NCBI GenBank assembly: GCA_902525615.1
Contig: CABZHT010000002.1
Span: 90,001-138,024 of the forward strand
DNA length: 48,024 nt
From: an uncultured Fidelibacterota bacterium
GTDB lineage: Bacteria > Fidelibacterota > Marinisomatia > Marinisomatales > Marinisomataceae
Direction: 5' to 3'
The notes beneath the pieces were generated by a model that worked only from the letters and a program-made list of their open reading frames with translations, was not told where the DNA came from and ran no database searches. Every line of letters begins with the position of its first letter. Positions within the stretch are counted from its first letter, which is position 1. Positions 8,784 to 17,401 of the stretch are shown here, in pieces. The position numbers and the translations under genes are program-made.

Positions 8784-9782
8784 ATGATTAAAGCTTTACA
8801 ATTTATATCCGATAAAAATCAATCTTTCAAAAATAACTATCTATTAGTTGGGGATAATGATTTTTTGTATCTATATATAAAGAATCAAATAGTTAAAAAA
8901 TTGCAAAAAAAGTATGAAACATTTGTATTTGACTGTGCAGATAAAAGCGATTCATTAGATCAATTGATGAATGTGCTTGGATCTCAAGATTTATTTTCAA
9001 GCAATAAGCTCATAATCATCAAAAATATAAATAAGCTAAATAAGAAAAATTCAGAACTTCTTCTTAACAGTTTTGATTCAGATAGTTCAGACCAAATCAT
9101 CTTTATAGACAATAATTTTTTATCTTATGATTATAAATCTAAATCAAACACTATCAAAAGTTCCGTTACTAAAGAATTTGCAAAAATAATGGATGTTGTT
9201 GATATTTCTACTCCTTTCGAGAGTGAAATGAAACATTGGATACATTTATTTGCATATGAATTAAATCTGAAAGTTTCAGATAAATATACTCAAAAAATTA
9301 TTGAAATTTTTGGAAACAACTTCTCAGAAATTTTTAATGAGATGTCTAAATCAAGTTTAGTATCAAGCAACGAAAAAGATCTACTAAATGCTCTTGAAAA
9401 ATCAGGCAATATTCATAAAGAAAAGCAGTTATGGGAATTAAATTATGCAATATGCGATAGAAGAGTTGATGCAATTTTCGAAAATGGTTTATCAATCATG
9501 AAACAATACGGTCTTTCATATGTGATTAATTCTATGTTCACTTTATTAGAGGCAATTTTTATTACCAAAAAAAATAATGGAACTTTAATTGAATCATCAA
9601 GTAGAAGTATTAGAGGGAATTTATTAAAAAGAATAAGCCCAGCAACAAATAACTATTCACTTGATGAGCTGGAGCATGCGATTAATATTTTTGCTCAAAC
9701 TGACATTAAATTAAAAACACAGAAAATAATTGATGAGACAGAATTTACAAACATTATCAACGGAGCTTTCCGACATGAATGA
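8784..9782 (+). CDS. holA: DNA polymerase III subunit delta
   Basis: The clamp-loader subunit that opens the beta sliding clamp during replication. The 332-residue length fits, with the delta N-terminal domain (LLVGDNDFLYLYIKNQIVKK; later LGSQDLFSSNKLIIIKN, whose aromatic-rich segment corresponds to the clamp-contacting region) and the helical collar domain at the C-terminus (NIFAQTDIKLKTQ, the conserved end of the family). The domain is degenerate AAA+ without a Walker A motif, as expected for delta. It overlaps the ECF sigma gene by eight bases, so this replication gene is translationally tied to the sigma/anti-sigma pair. Confidence 0.88.
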   Translation: MIKALQFISDKNQSFKNNYLLVGDNDFLYLYIKNQIVKKLQKKYETFVFDCADKSDSLDQLMNVLGSQDLFSSNKLIIIKNINKLNKKNSELLLNSFDSDSSDQIIFIDNNFLSYDYKSKSNTIKSSVTKEFAKIMDVVDISTPFESEMKHWIHLFAYELNLKVSDKYTQKIIEIFGNNFSEIFNEMSKSSLVSSNEKDLLNALEKSGNIHKEKQLWELNYAICDRRVDAIFENGLSIMKQYGLSYVINSMFTLLEAIFITKKNNGTLIESSSRSIRGNLLKRISPATNNYSLDELEHAINIFAQTDIKLKTQKIIDETEFTNIINGAFRHE

Positions 9783-10344
9783 TAAATTTAAATATTCTGA
9801 TGAAAAGTTAATTTTAAGATTTCAAGAAGGAGATATTAACGCATATAACGAGCTTGTTAAAAGATACAAAGATAGGCTATTAAACTTTGTATTAAGATAT
9901 TTCAATAATGTTGAGCAGGCAGAAGATGTAGTGCAAGATACATTAATTAAATTATACACTCATGCAAGCTATTATAAGAATGTTGCAAAATTTTCAACTT
10001 GGATTTTTACAATCGCAAAAAATAATGCGTTAACCGAATTAAGAAAAAATAAAAGGAAGAAGACCGATTCCTTATGGACTGATGATGGACAGGTTATCGA
10101 TATTAATTCTAAAGAAGAATCTTTGGATTCTAAAGTCCAAAATGAAATTGCAATTGATCAATTAAACAAATTTTTAGATGAGATTCCCGAAAATTTTAGA
10201 ATGGCTGTAGTCTTAAGAGATTTTCAGGAACTTTCCTATGAAGAAATAAGTAAAATACTGGAAATACCGATTGGTACGATCAAATCTAGAATAAATAGAG
10301 GTCGTATTCAGTTGGCTGAAAAAATGAAACATTTTAAGGAGTAG
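9775..10344 (+). CDS. ECF (sigma-24/RpoE-type) RNA polymerase sigma factor
   Basis: A 189-residue extracytoplasmic-function sigma factor. Region 2 runs about residues 20-90 (FNNVEQAEDVVQDTLIKLY, then FSTWIFTIAKNNALTELRK, the -10 recognition helix). Region 4 runs about residues 130-182 (LDEIPENFRMAVVLRDFQEL, then the helix-turn-helix YEEISKILEIPIGTIKSRI and NRGRIQL). I choose the ATG at 9775, inside the end of holA; an earlier start at 9730 would read an extra 15 residues from holA in another frame. The next gene encodes a likely membrane anti-sigma factor, the classical arrangement, followed by envelope lipoproteins, so an envelope-stress role is inferred. Confidence 0.93.
   Translation: MNDKFKYSDEKLILRFQEGDINAYNELVKRYKDRLLNFVLRYFNNVEQAEDVVQDTLIKLYTHASYYKNVAKFSTWIFTIAKNNALTELRKNKRKKTDSLWTDDGQVIDINSKEESLDSKVQNEIAIDQLNKFLDEIPENFRMAVVLRDFQELSYEEISKILEIPIGTIKSRINRGRIQLAEKMKHFKE
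10336..10341 (+). promoter_or_regulatory. Shine-Dalgarno site for the anti-sigma gene
   Basis: AAGGAG, formed by the last two sense codons of the sigma-factor gene, lies five bases before the ATG at 10347. This is a strong match in a window where most starts lack one, and it suggests the anti-sigma gene is translated efficiently with its sigma factor. Confidence 0.7.
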
Positions 10345-10346
10345 TT

Positions 10347-10814
10347 ATGGATTATAATAAATTTGAGGATAGAATATCTGACTGGATTGAAAATTCAATG
10401 GATATTAAAGAACGCAAGGAGTTTGAAAAATATCTTGCTGAAAATCCTGAACATAAGAAAAAAGTTGATGATGTTCGAAATGCAATGAATATTATGAAAA
10501 CTGCTCCTTCTTTAAAAACTTCCGATAGTTTCGATAAAAAACTTCAAGATCGTATTAATGCATTAAATGATAATCAAAATGTTAGTAGTGGAATTATGGG
10601 ATTCTCAAGACAAAACTTTGTTTATCTTACTCTGTCTATACTTTGTATTTTCATGCTCTCAGCTTATTTAATTCAACCTTCTCAATCAAACTATTTTATA
10701 GCGGATGAAGAATCAGTAACGCAAGAAAATATATCTGAAGAAGAGGATACTGAAATTAAAGATGTTGAGCTGTTAAATGATGTTAATGGATCATTTGTAA
10801 GCGATAAAGATTAA
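10347..10814 (+). CDS. Putative single-pass anti-sigma factor lacking the zinc motif
   Basis: A 155-residue protein. Residues 1-55 are a charged helical domain (FEDRISDWIENSMDIKERKE then YLAENPEHKKKV) resembling the N-terminal anti-sigma fold that caps ECF sigma factors. Residues 91-109 form one membrane helix (FVYLTLSILCIFMLSAYLI), and a short acidic tail follows outside the membrane. The HxxxCxxC zinc motif of many anti-sigma factors is absent; the only cysteine is within the helix. The call rests on its position two bases after the sigma gene and on topology. Signal transfer would probably need proteolysis of the membrane segment, but no protease is adjacent. Confidence 0.65.
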   Translation: MDYNKFEDRISDWIENSMDIKERKEFEKYLAENPEHKKKVDDVRNAMNIMKTAPSLKTSDSFDKKLQDRINALNDNQNVSSGIMGFSRQNFVYLTLSILCIFMLSAYLIQPSQSNYFIADEESVTQENISEEEDTEIKDVELLNDVNGSFVSDKD

Positions 10815-10862
10815 TTTTCATAGAATTGTAAATATCCAATCTCGGATGTAATTTGCATAGTT

Positions 10863-12473
10863 ATGAAAATGAAATACTTAATAATTACAATTTCCACAAT
10901 TTTTTTAGCAAATTGCGCTTCAACATCTTTAGAATTACCCAAATCATACACTGAAGAATCTAAAAAAGAAGAAAAAACTATAGAGTCAATTGATCCTTTC
11001 GGTGGTGTTCAATTTTTCATGGACGGAATGATGTTTTTTCAACAGGGTGATTATGCAAGAGCAATTTTAGAGTTTCAGGACGCTATTGATGCTGGTTCAA
11101 ATTCTGCAGAAGTCTTATTTAATATGTCTGAAGCATACTGGATGTTGCAAAAGTTTGAAAAAAGTATTGTATTTGCCAATCAGGCAATTGCAATGGATGA
11201 AAATGCATTAGATTATAAGATTTCATTAGGAAAAAAGTTTATTGCCTTAAATGATTATGAATCTTCTTTGTTGATTTTTAATCAAATAATTGAAAGTGAT
11301 CCTAATAACGCTGATGTGCTGTTTATCATTGGAGATTTAAAAGCTGAGTTAAATGATATTGATGGAGCATTGCTTTACTATCAAGAAGCCTATAACAAGA
11401 ATAATGACTTAATTTTGGCTTTGGAGGTCGCAGCAGAATTAGCATATAATTCAAATCATAGAGACTTATCAAAGATATTTAAAAAACTCCTTTTAGCAGA
11501 TCCTTCTAATTCAGAATATATGAGAGGTTTTCTTGAATCGAATGATAGTGGAAATATTGAAGAGTTGCTAGAGCTATTAAATCTAGGTTCTATTAAAGCA
11601 AATCCATTTTATAATAATCTATATAATCAAATAGCACTGGAATATCTAAGAATTGGAAAATTAGATTCTGCAGAAGAATTTTTGCAAAAGTCCTTATCAA
11701 AAAAGGATAATGATAGGTTTGCTCTATATTACTTGTCATTGGTATACAGAGATTTAGGTAGAAATGACTTAGCATTAGAAGTATCGAATAAGCATACTTC
11801 TTATTATCCTAATGATAAGGAAGGATATATTAATTCATCTATTGCATTAATAAGTTTACAAAATTTCTCAGAGGCAATAGATGAACTTAATATAGCGGTA
11901 TCAATATTTCCGAACGACTTTGAAGTAAATTATTTTTTGGGATTAGCAAATTATTCGGCAAGAAATTTTAATGAAGCAAAACAATTCTACAGTAAGTCAT
12001 TATTAATTGATCAAAAATCTGTAGCAGCTATGCATGGCTTAGCAATGACATATGATCAAATTGAAAAATGGGATAAATCTGACGAGTTGTACACAAAATT
12101 AATTGCTTTGAATGACAGAGATGCACAAGCGTACAATAATTTTGCTTACAGCCTAGTTGAAAGAGATGAAGATTTAGAATATGCTTTGACTCTCGCTGAA
12201 AAAGCTATACAAATAAGCCCAGATGTATCAGCTTACTTAGATACAATTGGATGGATTTATTACAAATTATCTGAATTTGAAAAAGCGAAAGATTTTATTG
12301 CTCAAGCATTAATATATGATGATTCAAGCGCGGTAATTCTTGAGCACTATGGAGATGTATTAATAAGTGTAGAAGAAATAGATGAAGCACTTATTTTTTA
12401 TAACAAAGCATTGTTGTTAGATGAAGATAATGAACAGCTACAAACAAAGATTTCTTCATATGAATCTCAATAA
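10863..12473 (+). CDS. TPR-repeat lipoprotein
   Basis: A 536-residue outer- or inner-membrane-anchored lipoprotein. The signal peptide ends in a lipobox LANC, giving lipidation at Cys19. Nearly the whole mature protein consists of tetratricopeptide repeats, for example ARAILEFQDAIDAGSNSAEV, GALLYYQEAYNKN, EAIDELNIAVSIFPNDFEV, AYNNFAYSLVERDEDLEYAL and EALIFYNKALLLDEDNEQ, with roughly a dozen 34-residue units. Such proteins act as scaffolds in envelope assembly. It lies 48 bases after the anti-sigma gene and overlaps the next lipoprotein gene, with which it probably acts. Specific partners are unknown. Confidence 0.85.
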   Translation: MKMKYLIITISTIFLANCASTSLELPKSYTEESKKEEKTIESIDPFGGVQFFMDGMMFFQQGDYARAILEFQDAIDAGSNSAEVLFNMSEAYWMLQKFEKSIVFANQAIAMDENALDYKISLGKKFIALNDYESSLLIFNQIIESDPNNADVLFIIGDLKAELNDIDGALLYYQEAYNKNNDLILALEVAAELAYNSNHRDLSKIFKKLLLADPSNSEYMRGFLESNDSGNIEELLELLNLGSIKANPFYNNLYNQIALEYLRIGKLDSAEEFLQKSLSKKDNDRFALYYLSLVYRDLGRNDLALEVSNKHTSYYPNDKEGYINSSIALISLQNFSEAIDELNIAVSIFPNDFEVNYFLGLANYSARNFNEAKQFYSKSLLIDQKSVAAMHGLAMTYDQIEKWDKSDELYTKLIALNDRDAQAYNNFAYSLVERDEDLEYALTLAEKAIQISPDVSAYLDTIGWIYYKLSEFEKAKDFIAQALIYDDSSAVILEHYGDVLISVEEIDEALIFYNKALLLDEDNEQLQTKISSYESQ

Positions 12474-13020
12474 AAAACTTATAATTGTCGTATTTGCAGT
12501 TATTTTTGCTTCATGCTCCACCAATAATAACATTCAAGTAATAGATTCTGAAAATATTAAAATTGAAGAATTAGAAAAATTTTTTAATAGAGTTATTGGT
12601 AATGGTGTATTGCAGGGAAAAGGAAAATCAAATTTTTCTTCACCATTTATTTTTGAATCTTCTGGAAATAATTCAATTATCGTGTTCAAAGATTTTTTGG
12701 GAAGAAGACAGTATATGATTGAAGTAAATAATGATTCAATTAGATATTTAAATGTCCGCAAAAAAGTTGAAATCTCCCAAGAGGAGTTTAATAGATTTTT
12801 TCCTTTATCAAATCAATTGAATTCAAATTTCTACAAAAGTATTCTTTGGGGAGATACTGAAGCTTTAAATAATGTCGATATTCAATTGAGAAATTCATAT
12901 GTCATTACAACTAAGTTGATTTCAATTGATGGTAGTAATTATCTGAACGAGATTGTATTTTTACTTAATAATGATAAACAGAACTATACGTTAAAATTTA
13001 ATAGAAGAAATTTTGAATAA
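12460..13020 (+). CDS. LolB/DUF4292-like lipoprotein
   Basis: A 186-residue predicted lipoprotein with signal peptide and lipobox FASC. The mature part is a run of alternating hydrophobic strands: QGKGKSNFSSPFIFESSG, NNSIIVFKDFLGRRQYMIEV, DSIRYLNVRKKVEI, then a loop with FFPLSNQL and ILWGD, and C-terminal strands NEIVFLLNNDKQNYTLKF. This is the pattern of the LolB/LolA half-barrel fold and of DUF4292 lipoproteins in the Bacteroidetes group, which place lipoproteins or LPS-related cargo in the outer membrane. The match is by pattern and length rather than strong identity. The ATG at 12460 gives a normal signal peptide, whereas the ATG at 12421 would add 13 polar residues. Confidence 0.5.
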   Translation: MNLNKKLIIVVFAVIFASCSTNNNIQVIDSENIKIEELEKFFNRVIGNGVLQGKGKSNFSSPFIFESSGNNSIIVFKDFLGRRQYMIEVNNDSIRYLNVRKKVEISQEEFNRFFPLSNQLNSNFYKSILWGDTEALNNVDIQLRNSYVITTKLISIDGSNYLNEIVFLLNNDKQNYTLKFNRRNFE

Positions 13021-13943
13021 TGAAAAGCTTATCTATACTTATACCAATATATAATGAGGAAGAATCTCTTCAAGCATTATTTGACGAGTTGAAATTCAGT
13101 TTTGAGAATAATCAATCAATTGAAATTATTTTTATTAATGATGGTTCGTCAGATATGTCCCAAAAAGTGATTGAAAATGAAATCGCAAATCATTCTACAT
13201 GGAAGCTCATTAACCTTTATAGAAACTATGGAAAGTCTGTAGCACTTCAATCCGGCATTGATATTGCTTCAAATGAATTAATAGCTACATTAGATGGTGA
13301 TCTTCAAGATGATCCAAAAGAACTTATCAATCTTGTTCGTGAATTGAATGAAGATGACGTAATTGTAGGATGGAAGAAAGATAGATTGGATCCTTTAGAG
13401 AAAAAAATTGCATCAAAAATATTTAATTTTTTTATAAAACTTTTTAGTGGACTAAAAATTAAAGATTCAAACTCCGGAATTAAGGTCTTAAAAAAAGAAG
13501 TGGCCAAGTCTTTAAATCTTTATGGAGGTAGACATAGATATATCCCTTTATTAGCTCATCAAAAAGGGTTTAATGTAAAGGAAATACCTGTAAATCATCG
13601 AGAGCGTAAATTTGGGAAATCAAAATATGGAGCTGAAAGATATAAAAATGGTTTTTTTGATTTTATGACAATCTTATTTCTTGGAAAGTATATGGACAGG
13701 CCCTTGCATTTTTTTGGAATGGTTGGATTTTTATCAATATTGTTTGGGTTAATAGCGGAGATATATGTTCTTTATTGTAAGTATGTTTTGCTACACTCAT
13801 TTCAACAGCACATAGCTATGATAATTTTTGGGAGCTTGTTAATAATTACTGGTTTGCAATTATTTACTTTTGGATTAATTGGTGAAATAATTGTAAATAA
13901 AAATCACAAAACAAAAAATTTCATTAAAGAAGTAATTGAATAA
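13020..13943 (+). CDS. Polyprenyl-phosphate glycosyltransferase, GT2 (DPM1/GtrB-like)
   Basis: A 307-residue membrane glycosyltransferase that likely moves a sugar from a nucleotide donor to a polyprenyl phosphate on the cytoplasmic face. The GT-A fold spans residues 1-225: LIPIYNEEESL at 7-17, INDGSSD at 39-45, and the metal-binding DGDLQDDP at 92-99. A YGGRHRYIPLLAH segment and RKFGKSKYG loop match the dolichol-phosphate-mannose synthase/GtrB/ArnC group. Two membrane helices lie at about 232-258 and 265-290. It starts at an ATG overlapping the previous stop (TAATG) and opens a five-gene glycan module. Confidence 0.88.
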   Translation: MKSLSILIPIYNEEESLQALFDELKFSFENNQSIEIIFINDGSSDMSQKVIENEIANHSTWKLINLYRNYGKSVALQSGIDIASNELIATLDGDLQDDPKELINLVRELNEDDVIVGWKKDRLDPLEKKIASKIFNFFIKLFSGLKIKDSNSGIKVLKKEVAKSLNLYGGRHRYIPLLAHQKGFNVKEIPVNHRERKFGKSKYGAERYKNGFFDFMTILFLGKYMDRPLHFFGMVGFLSILFGLIAEIYVLYCKYVLLHSFQQHIAMIIFGSLLIITGLQLFTFGLIGEIIVNKNHKTKNFIKEVIE

Positions 13944-15051
13944 TAATTTAAAAATTGTTTCTATTGGTCCTTATTCTCCTTTTAGAGGGGGTATTTCAGA
14001 TTTTAATCATCATTTAGTTACTCAATTAAAAAATAGTCATGATGTAACCATTTTAAATTTCAAAAAATTATATCCTAAAATTTTTTTTCCAGGCAAGTCC
14101 CAATATAAAAACAGTGCATCAAATAATAATTCATCGTTAAGAATTTTAAATCCATTAAATATTTTTTCTTGGAGAAAAGCAATTAAGAAAATCAATGAAT
14201 TAAATATAGATATCGTCATTTTTTCTTATTGGCACCCTTTTTTTTCTATTATGTATTCATATATTGCTAAAAGAATAAATACAAAAAAAGTCTACTTCTT
14301 AATTCATAATGCTAAATCTCATCAAAATTTTCCATTTCAAAAATTTTTTCTAAAAAAAATGCTCAAAGAAGGAACTCATCTAGTAGTTATGAATCAAAAT
14401 GAAATGAAAAGAATCAAAAGATATAATTTAAAAGCTAAAATAATTAAATCATTTCATCCAATATACGAAATTGATTACAAAGTTGATGATCGAGAAAGAT
14501 TTAAAAATAATCTTGGGTTAAAATCTGACCCAACTATACTATTTTTTGGTCTCATCAGACCTTATAAAGGTCTAGATATATTAATTAATGCCGTAAATCG
14601 CCTTAAAATAAAGATACCAAATTTGAAAGTATTTATAGTTGGTGAACCGTATACTGATTTGAGTAATTATTTGAATAAAATAAAAGAGTATGGACTTGAA
14701 AGTTCATTTATTATTCATCCTAACTTTGTTAGCAAGGAAGATTTAAGCAAATATTTCCTTAGCTCAGACTTAATCGTTCTTCCATATAAGCAAGCAACAC
14801 AAAGTGGAATCCTATCGCTTTCTATGAACTATAATTTGCCTGCCATTGTATCATCTAAAGGAGGGCTTAAAGATTATATTGTTGAAAAAGAAACTGGATA
14901 TATTGTAGATCCAAATGAAGATGAAGTTGCTTTATCAATTCATTCGTTTTTTAATAATAATATGTATGATATAATGACAAAAAATATATCTAATCATAAA
15001 AAGAATTTTTCTTGGGAAGAATTTGAAAGAACATTACAGCTTTATGATTGA
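13936..15051 (+). CDS. Glycosyltransferase family 4
   Basis: A 371-residue GT-B-fold enzyme. The N-terminal domain begins ISIGPYSPFRGGISDF in spirit (SIGPYSPFRGGISDFNHH at residues 9-26), with the Gly-rich loop typical for the acceptor side. The C-terminal nucleotide-sugar domain has LFFGLIRPYKGLDILI near 200, the helix VSKEDLSKYFLSSDLIVLPY near 265-285, and TQSGILSLSMNYNLPAIVS leading to the ETGYIVDP element. No ATG is available: the in-frame stop at 13933 and the conserved N-terminus force a TTG start at 13936, overlapping the previous gene by eight bases. Donor and acceptor are unknown. Confidence 0.88.
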   Translation: MNNNLKIVSIGPYSPFRGGISDFNHHLVTQLKNSHDVTILNFKKLYPKIFFPGKSQYKNSASNNNSSLRILNPLNIFSWRKAIKKINELNIDIVIFSYWHPFFSIMYSYIAKRINTKKVYFLIHNAKSHQNFPFQKFFLKKMLKEGTHLVVMNQNEMKRIKRYNLKAKIIKSFHPIYEIDYKVDDRERFKNNLGLKSDPTILFFGLIRPYKGLDILINAVNRLKIKIPNLKVFIVGEPYTDLSNYLNKIKEYGLESSFIIHPNFVSKEDLSKYFLSSDLIVLPYKQATQSGILSLSMNYNLPAIVSSKGGLKDYIVEKETGYIVDPNEDEVALSIHSFFNNNMYDIMTKNISNHKKNFSWEEFERTLQLYD

Positions 15052-15892
15052 AATTTCAGAATCCTATAAAGTTCACATTGTTATTCTAACGTGGAATAAT
15101 AATAAAATTTTAAAAAGATGTTTAGAATCAATTGAAAATGTTGATCATAAAAATTTTACCATTTCTGTAATTGATAATAATTCATCAGATGATTCATTAA
15201 AAATGATTTCTCAAAATTTTCCGAATGTTCAAACGATAAAAAATAGTAAAAACTTTAAATTTGGCAGAGGATATAACGAAGGTTTAAAGAAAATAAATGT
15301 TGAAGATAATGATTTTATCATCCTTTTAAACGACGATACAATTGTTAGCAGAAATTTTATTGACGAATTAATTAATCCTTTAGTGAAAGATCAAAAAGCA
15401 ATTATTTCAACACCAAAGATATTATACTCATCAAATATCAATAAAATTTGGTACGCCGGGGGGGTTGTAGATTTATGGAGGGGTTTAATTTATCATATTG
15501 GAATAAGAGATTTTGATGGACCAAAATATTCATTCATAAATGAAACACATTATGCTACTGGTTGTTGCATGTGCTTAAGGTTTGAAGATTTGAGAAAACT
15601 TAATTTCTTTGACGAAACATTTGATATGTACTGTGAAGATGTTGATTTATCATTAAAAGCTCGTCAAATTAATAGAAATATAATTTATGTTCCAAAATCT
15701 GTAATTCTTCATAATGTTTCTCAATCTTTAGGAGAACATTCTTCAAAGAAAAATTTTATGAAGATAAAAAATCAATTTAAACTCTTTTGGAAGCATGCGA
15801 CAGGAATCCAATTAATTTCTATATCTATTTATTGGATATTATTTCATTTACCATTTCAATTTATAAGATGGTTATATTTAAGAAATAAATGA
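15044..15892 (+). CDS. Glycosyltransferase family 2 (rhamnosyltransferase-like)
   Basis: A 282-residue GT-A enzyme of the WbbL/rhamnosyltransferase-like group. It shows VILTWNNNKILKRCLESIEN at the start, VIDNNSSDDS near 40, the metal-binding LLNDDTIVS near 95, TGCCMCLRFEDLRKLNFFDE near 175 and CEDVDLSLKARQ near 200, where the ED motif supplies the catalytic base in this family. The end is hydrophobic (YWILFHLPFQFIRWLYL), suggesting membrane attachment. The ATG at 15044 overlaps the GT4 stop by eight bases; an upstream TTG at 15023 is less likely. It likely extends a surface glycan together with its neighbours. Confidence 0.88.
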   Translation: MIEISESYKVHIVILTWNNNKILKRCLESIENVDHKNFTISVIDNNSSDDSLKMISQNFPNVQTIKNSKNFKFGRGYNEGLKKINVEDNDFIILLNDDTIVSRNFIDELINPLVKDQKAIISTPKILYSSNINKIWYAGGVVDLWRGLIYHIGIRDFDGPKYSFINETHYATGCCMCLRFEDLRKLNFFDETFDMYCEDVDLSLKARQINRNIIYVPKSVILHNVSQSLGEHSSKKNFMKIKNQFKLFWKHATGIQLISISIYWILFHLPFQFIRWLYLRNK

Positions 15893-17400
15893 GTAGCAAA
15901 ACATCCAATCAGAAAACAATTCTAAGTGAAGCTTTTATTTCATTCTCAGGAATGACATTAGGTTCAGTTTTCAGATATATATTTTCAATAGTAATGGCAA
16001 GATTTCTTGGCGCACAGATGTTAGGCATTTATTCTTTAGGAAATGCTGTTACAAGAATTGCAGAAATATTTGCATTAATGGGACTAGACAACGGTGTTTT
16101 AAGGTTTGTAAGTAGGGATACGGAAAATTCTGAGAATATTAATAATTCTATTTATTCATCTTTAAAAGCTGGACTATTATCTAGTATTGTAATTTCTATT
16201 ATTTTATTTTTATCTGCTGATTTCATTGTCAATAATCTGCTGAACGAAGAAGAATTTTTAATAACTGTTATAAAAGTGTTTGCGATAAGTCTTCCTTTTT
16301 CCGTTTTAACTCTAATATCTTCTTTTGCTACCCAAGCATTTAAAATTTTAAAATATAAAATCTTTGTAAATCAAATTGTAAATCCTCTTATGCTCTTGAT
16401 TGGATTTTTAGCATCATACTACTTGCTCGGGACAAAACTATCTATTTTGATACCAACAGTAACTTCTGCTGTTATTGGTTTAATCTTCATCGTAAAATTT
16501 TTGAGAAATTTTGCACAAATTAGTCTTAAGAATATTATTAATTCTAAAGTAGATGAAGAAATTTTAAGATTTTCCATACCATTAATGTTTGTTTCAGCGA
16601 TTGGTATTATAATGCATTGGGTTGATATAGTAATGTTAGGAGTTTTATCTAGTGCTATTGATGTTGGAATGTATCATCCTATAGATCGAACAGCTGGATT
16701 AGTTAGAATGATTTTATTTGCTTTTGCTGGAATTTTTGCACCAATATTTTCAGAACATTATTTCAATAAAAATTTTCCAGAAATGAAAGAATCTTATCAA
16801 TCTTCCTCAAAGTATATTTTAATGTTTTCTTTGCCAGTATTTATATTTTTATTTGTTTTTGCAAGCCCAATGTTATTGCTATTTGGTTCAGAATTTGATA
16901 ATGCTTTTGCGTTAAAAATTCTATTAACTGGAATTTTCATTCAAACAATTTTTGGTTTAGGTTCATCAACACTTTCTATGAGCGGAAATACTTCAATTAA
17001 TTTAATTAATGTTTCAATCGCCCTGATTTTGAATATTTCATTGAATTATATTTTAATCCCTTTATATAGTATAGTAGGCGCAGCTTTATCAACGGCGATA
17101 GCTCTATTTATTCTGAGTATATTAAGATTTATTGAAAATCTAGTTTTAATGAAATTGAATTTGTTTTCGATAAAGCTTATCAAGCCGATTGTATCTGGTA
17201 TAATTACATTTTTAATCTACTCTAATGCCAAAAATATTTTTTCAAACCTATTTAGTTTAGATAATATATTAGGTTTAATAGTTTACCTGTTAGTTCATTT
17301 TGCATTGGTTTTGTTGACTTATTTCCTTATTTATTTTTTAATGGGTTTTGATGAGGAGGATAAAGAACTAATTAACTCATTTAAAACAAAATTGATTTAA
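15889..17400 (+). CDS. Lipid-linked oligosaccharide flippase (Wzx/MATE-type)
   Basis: A 503-residue protein with about 14 membrane helices, of the polysaccharide-biosynthesis (MOP/MviN/MATE) superfamily. The start SFSGMTLGSVFRYIFSIVMA then RFLGAQMLGIYSLGNAV is characteristic of O-antigen and capsule flippases, which move undecaprenyl-linked glycans to the periplasmic face. The later LLTGIFIQTIFGLGSSTLSM and NISLNYILIPLYSIVGAALS segments also fit the family. It overlaps the upstream glycosyltransferase by four bases (ATGA), placing it in the same operon. The glycan it carries is presumably the product of the three preceding glycosyltransferases. Confidence 0.87.
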   Translation: MSSKTSNQKTILSEAFISFSGMTLGSVFRYIFSIVMARFLGAQMLGIYSLGNAVTRIAEIFALMGLDNGVLRFVSRDTENSENINNSIYSSLKAGLLSSIVISIILFLSADFIVNNLLNEEEFLITVIKVFAISLPFSVLTLISSFATQAFKILKYKIFVNQIVNPLMLLIGFLASYYLLGTKLSILIPTVTSAVIGLIFIVKFLRNFAQISLKNIINSKVDEEILRFSIPLMFVSAIGIIMHWVDIVMLGVLSSAIDVGMYHPIDRTAGLVRMILFAFAGIFAPIFSEHYFNKNFPEMKESYQSSSKYILMFSLPVFIFLFVFASPMLLLFGSEFDNAFALKILLTGIFIQTIFGLGSSTLSMSGNTSINLINVSIALILNISLNYILIPLYSIVGAALSTAIALFILSILRFIENLVLMKLNLFSIKLIKPIVSGIITFLIYSNAKNIFSNLFSLDNILGLIVYLLVHFALVLLTYFLIYFLMGFDEEDKELINSFKTKLI

Positions 17401-17401
17401 A

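Noticed and set aside
9730-9774. Extended start of the ECF sigma factor and, likewise, the ATG at 12421 for the next lipoprotein
   Set aside because: The extra residues are read from the upstream gene's sequence out of frame and do not resemble the families; the later ATGs give normal N-termini.
10815-10862. Possible terminator or promoter hairpin (ATCC-loop-GGAT) between the anti-sigma and TPR genes
   Set aside because: The stem is four pairs with mismatched extensions and no T-run; too weak to annotate.
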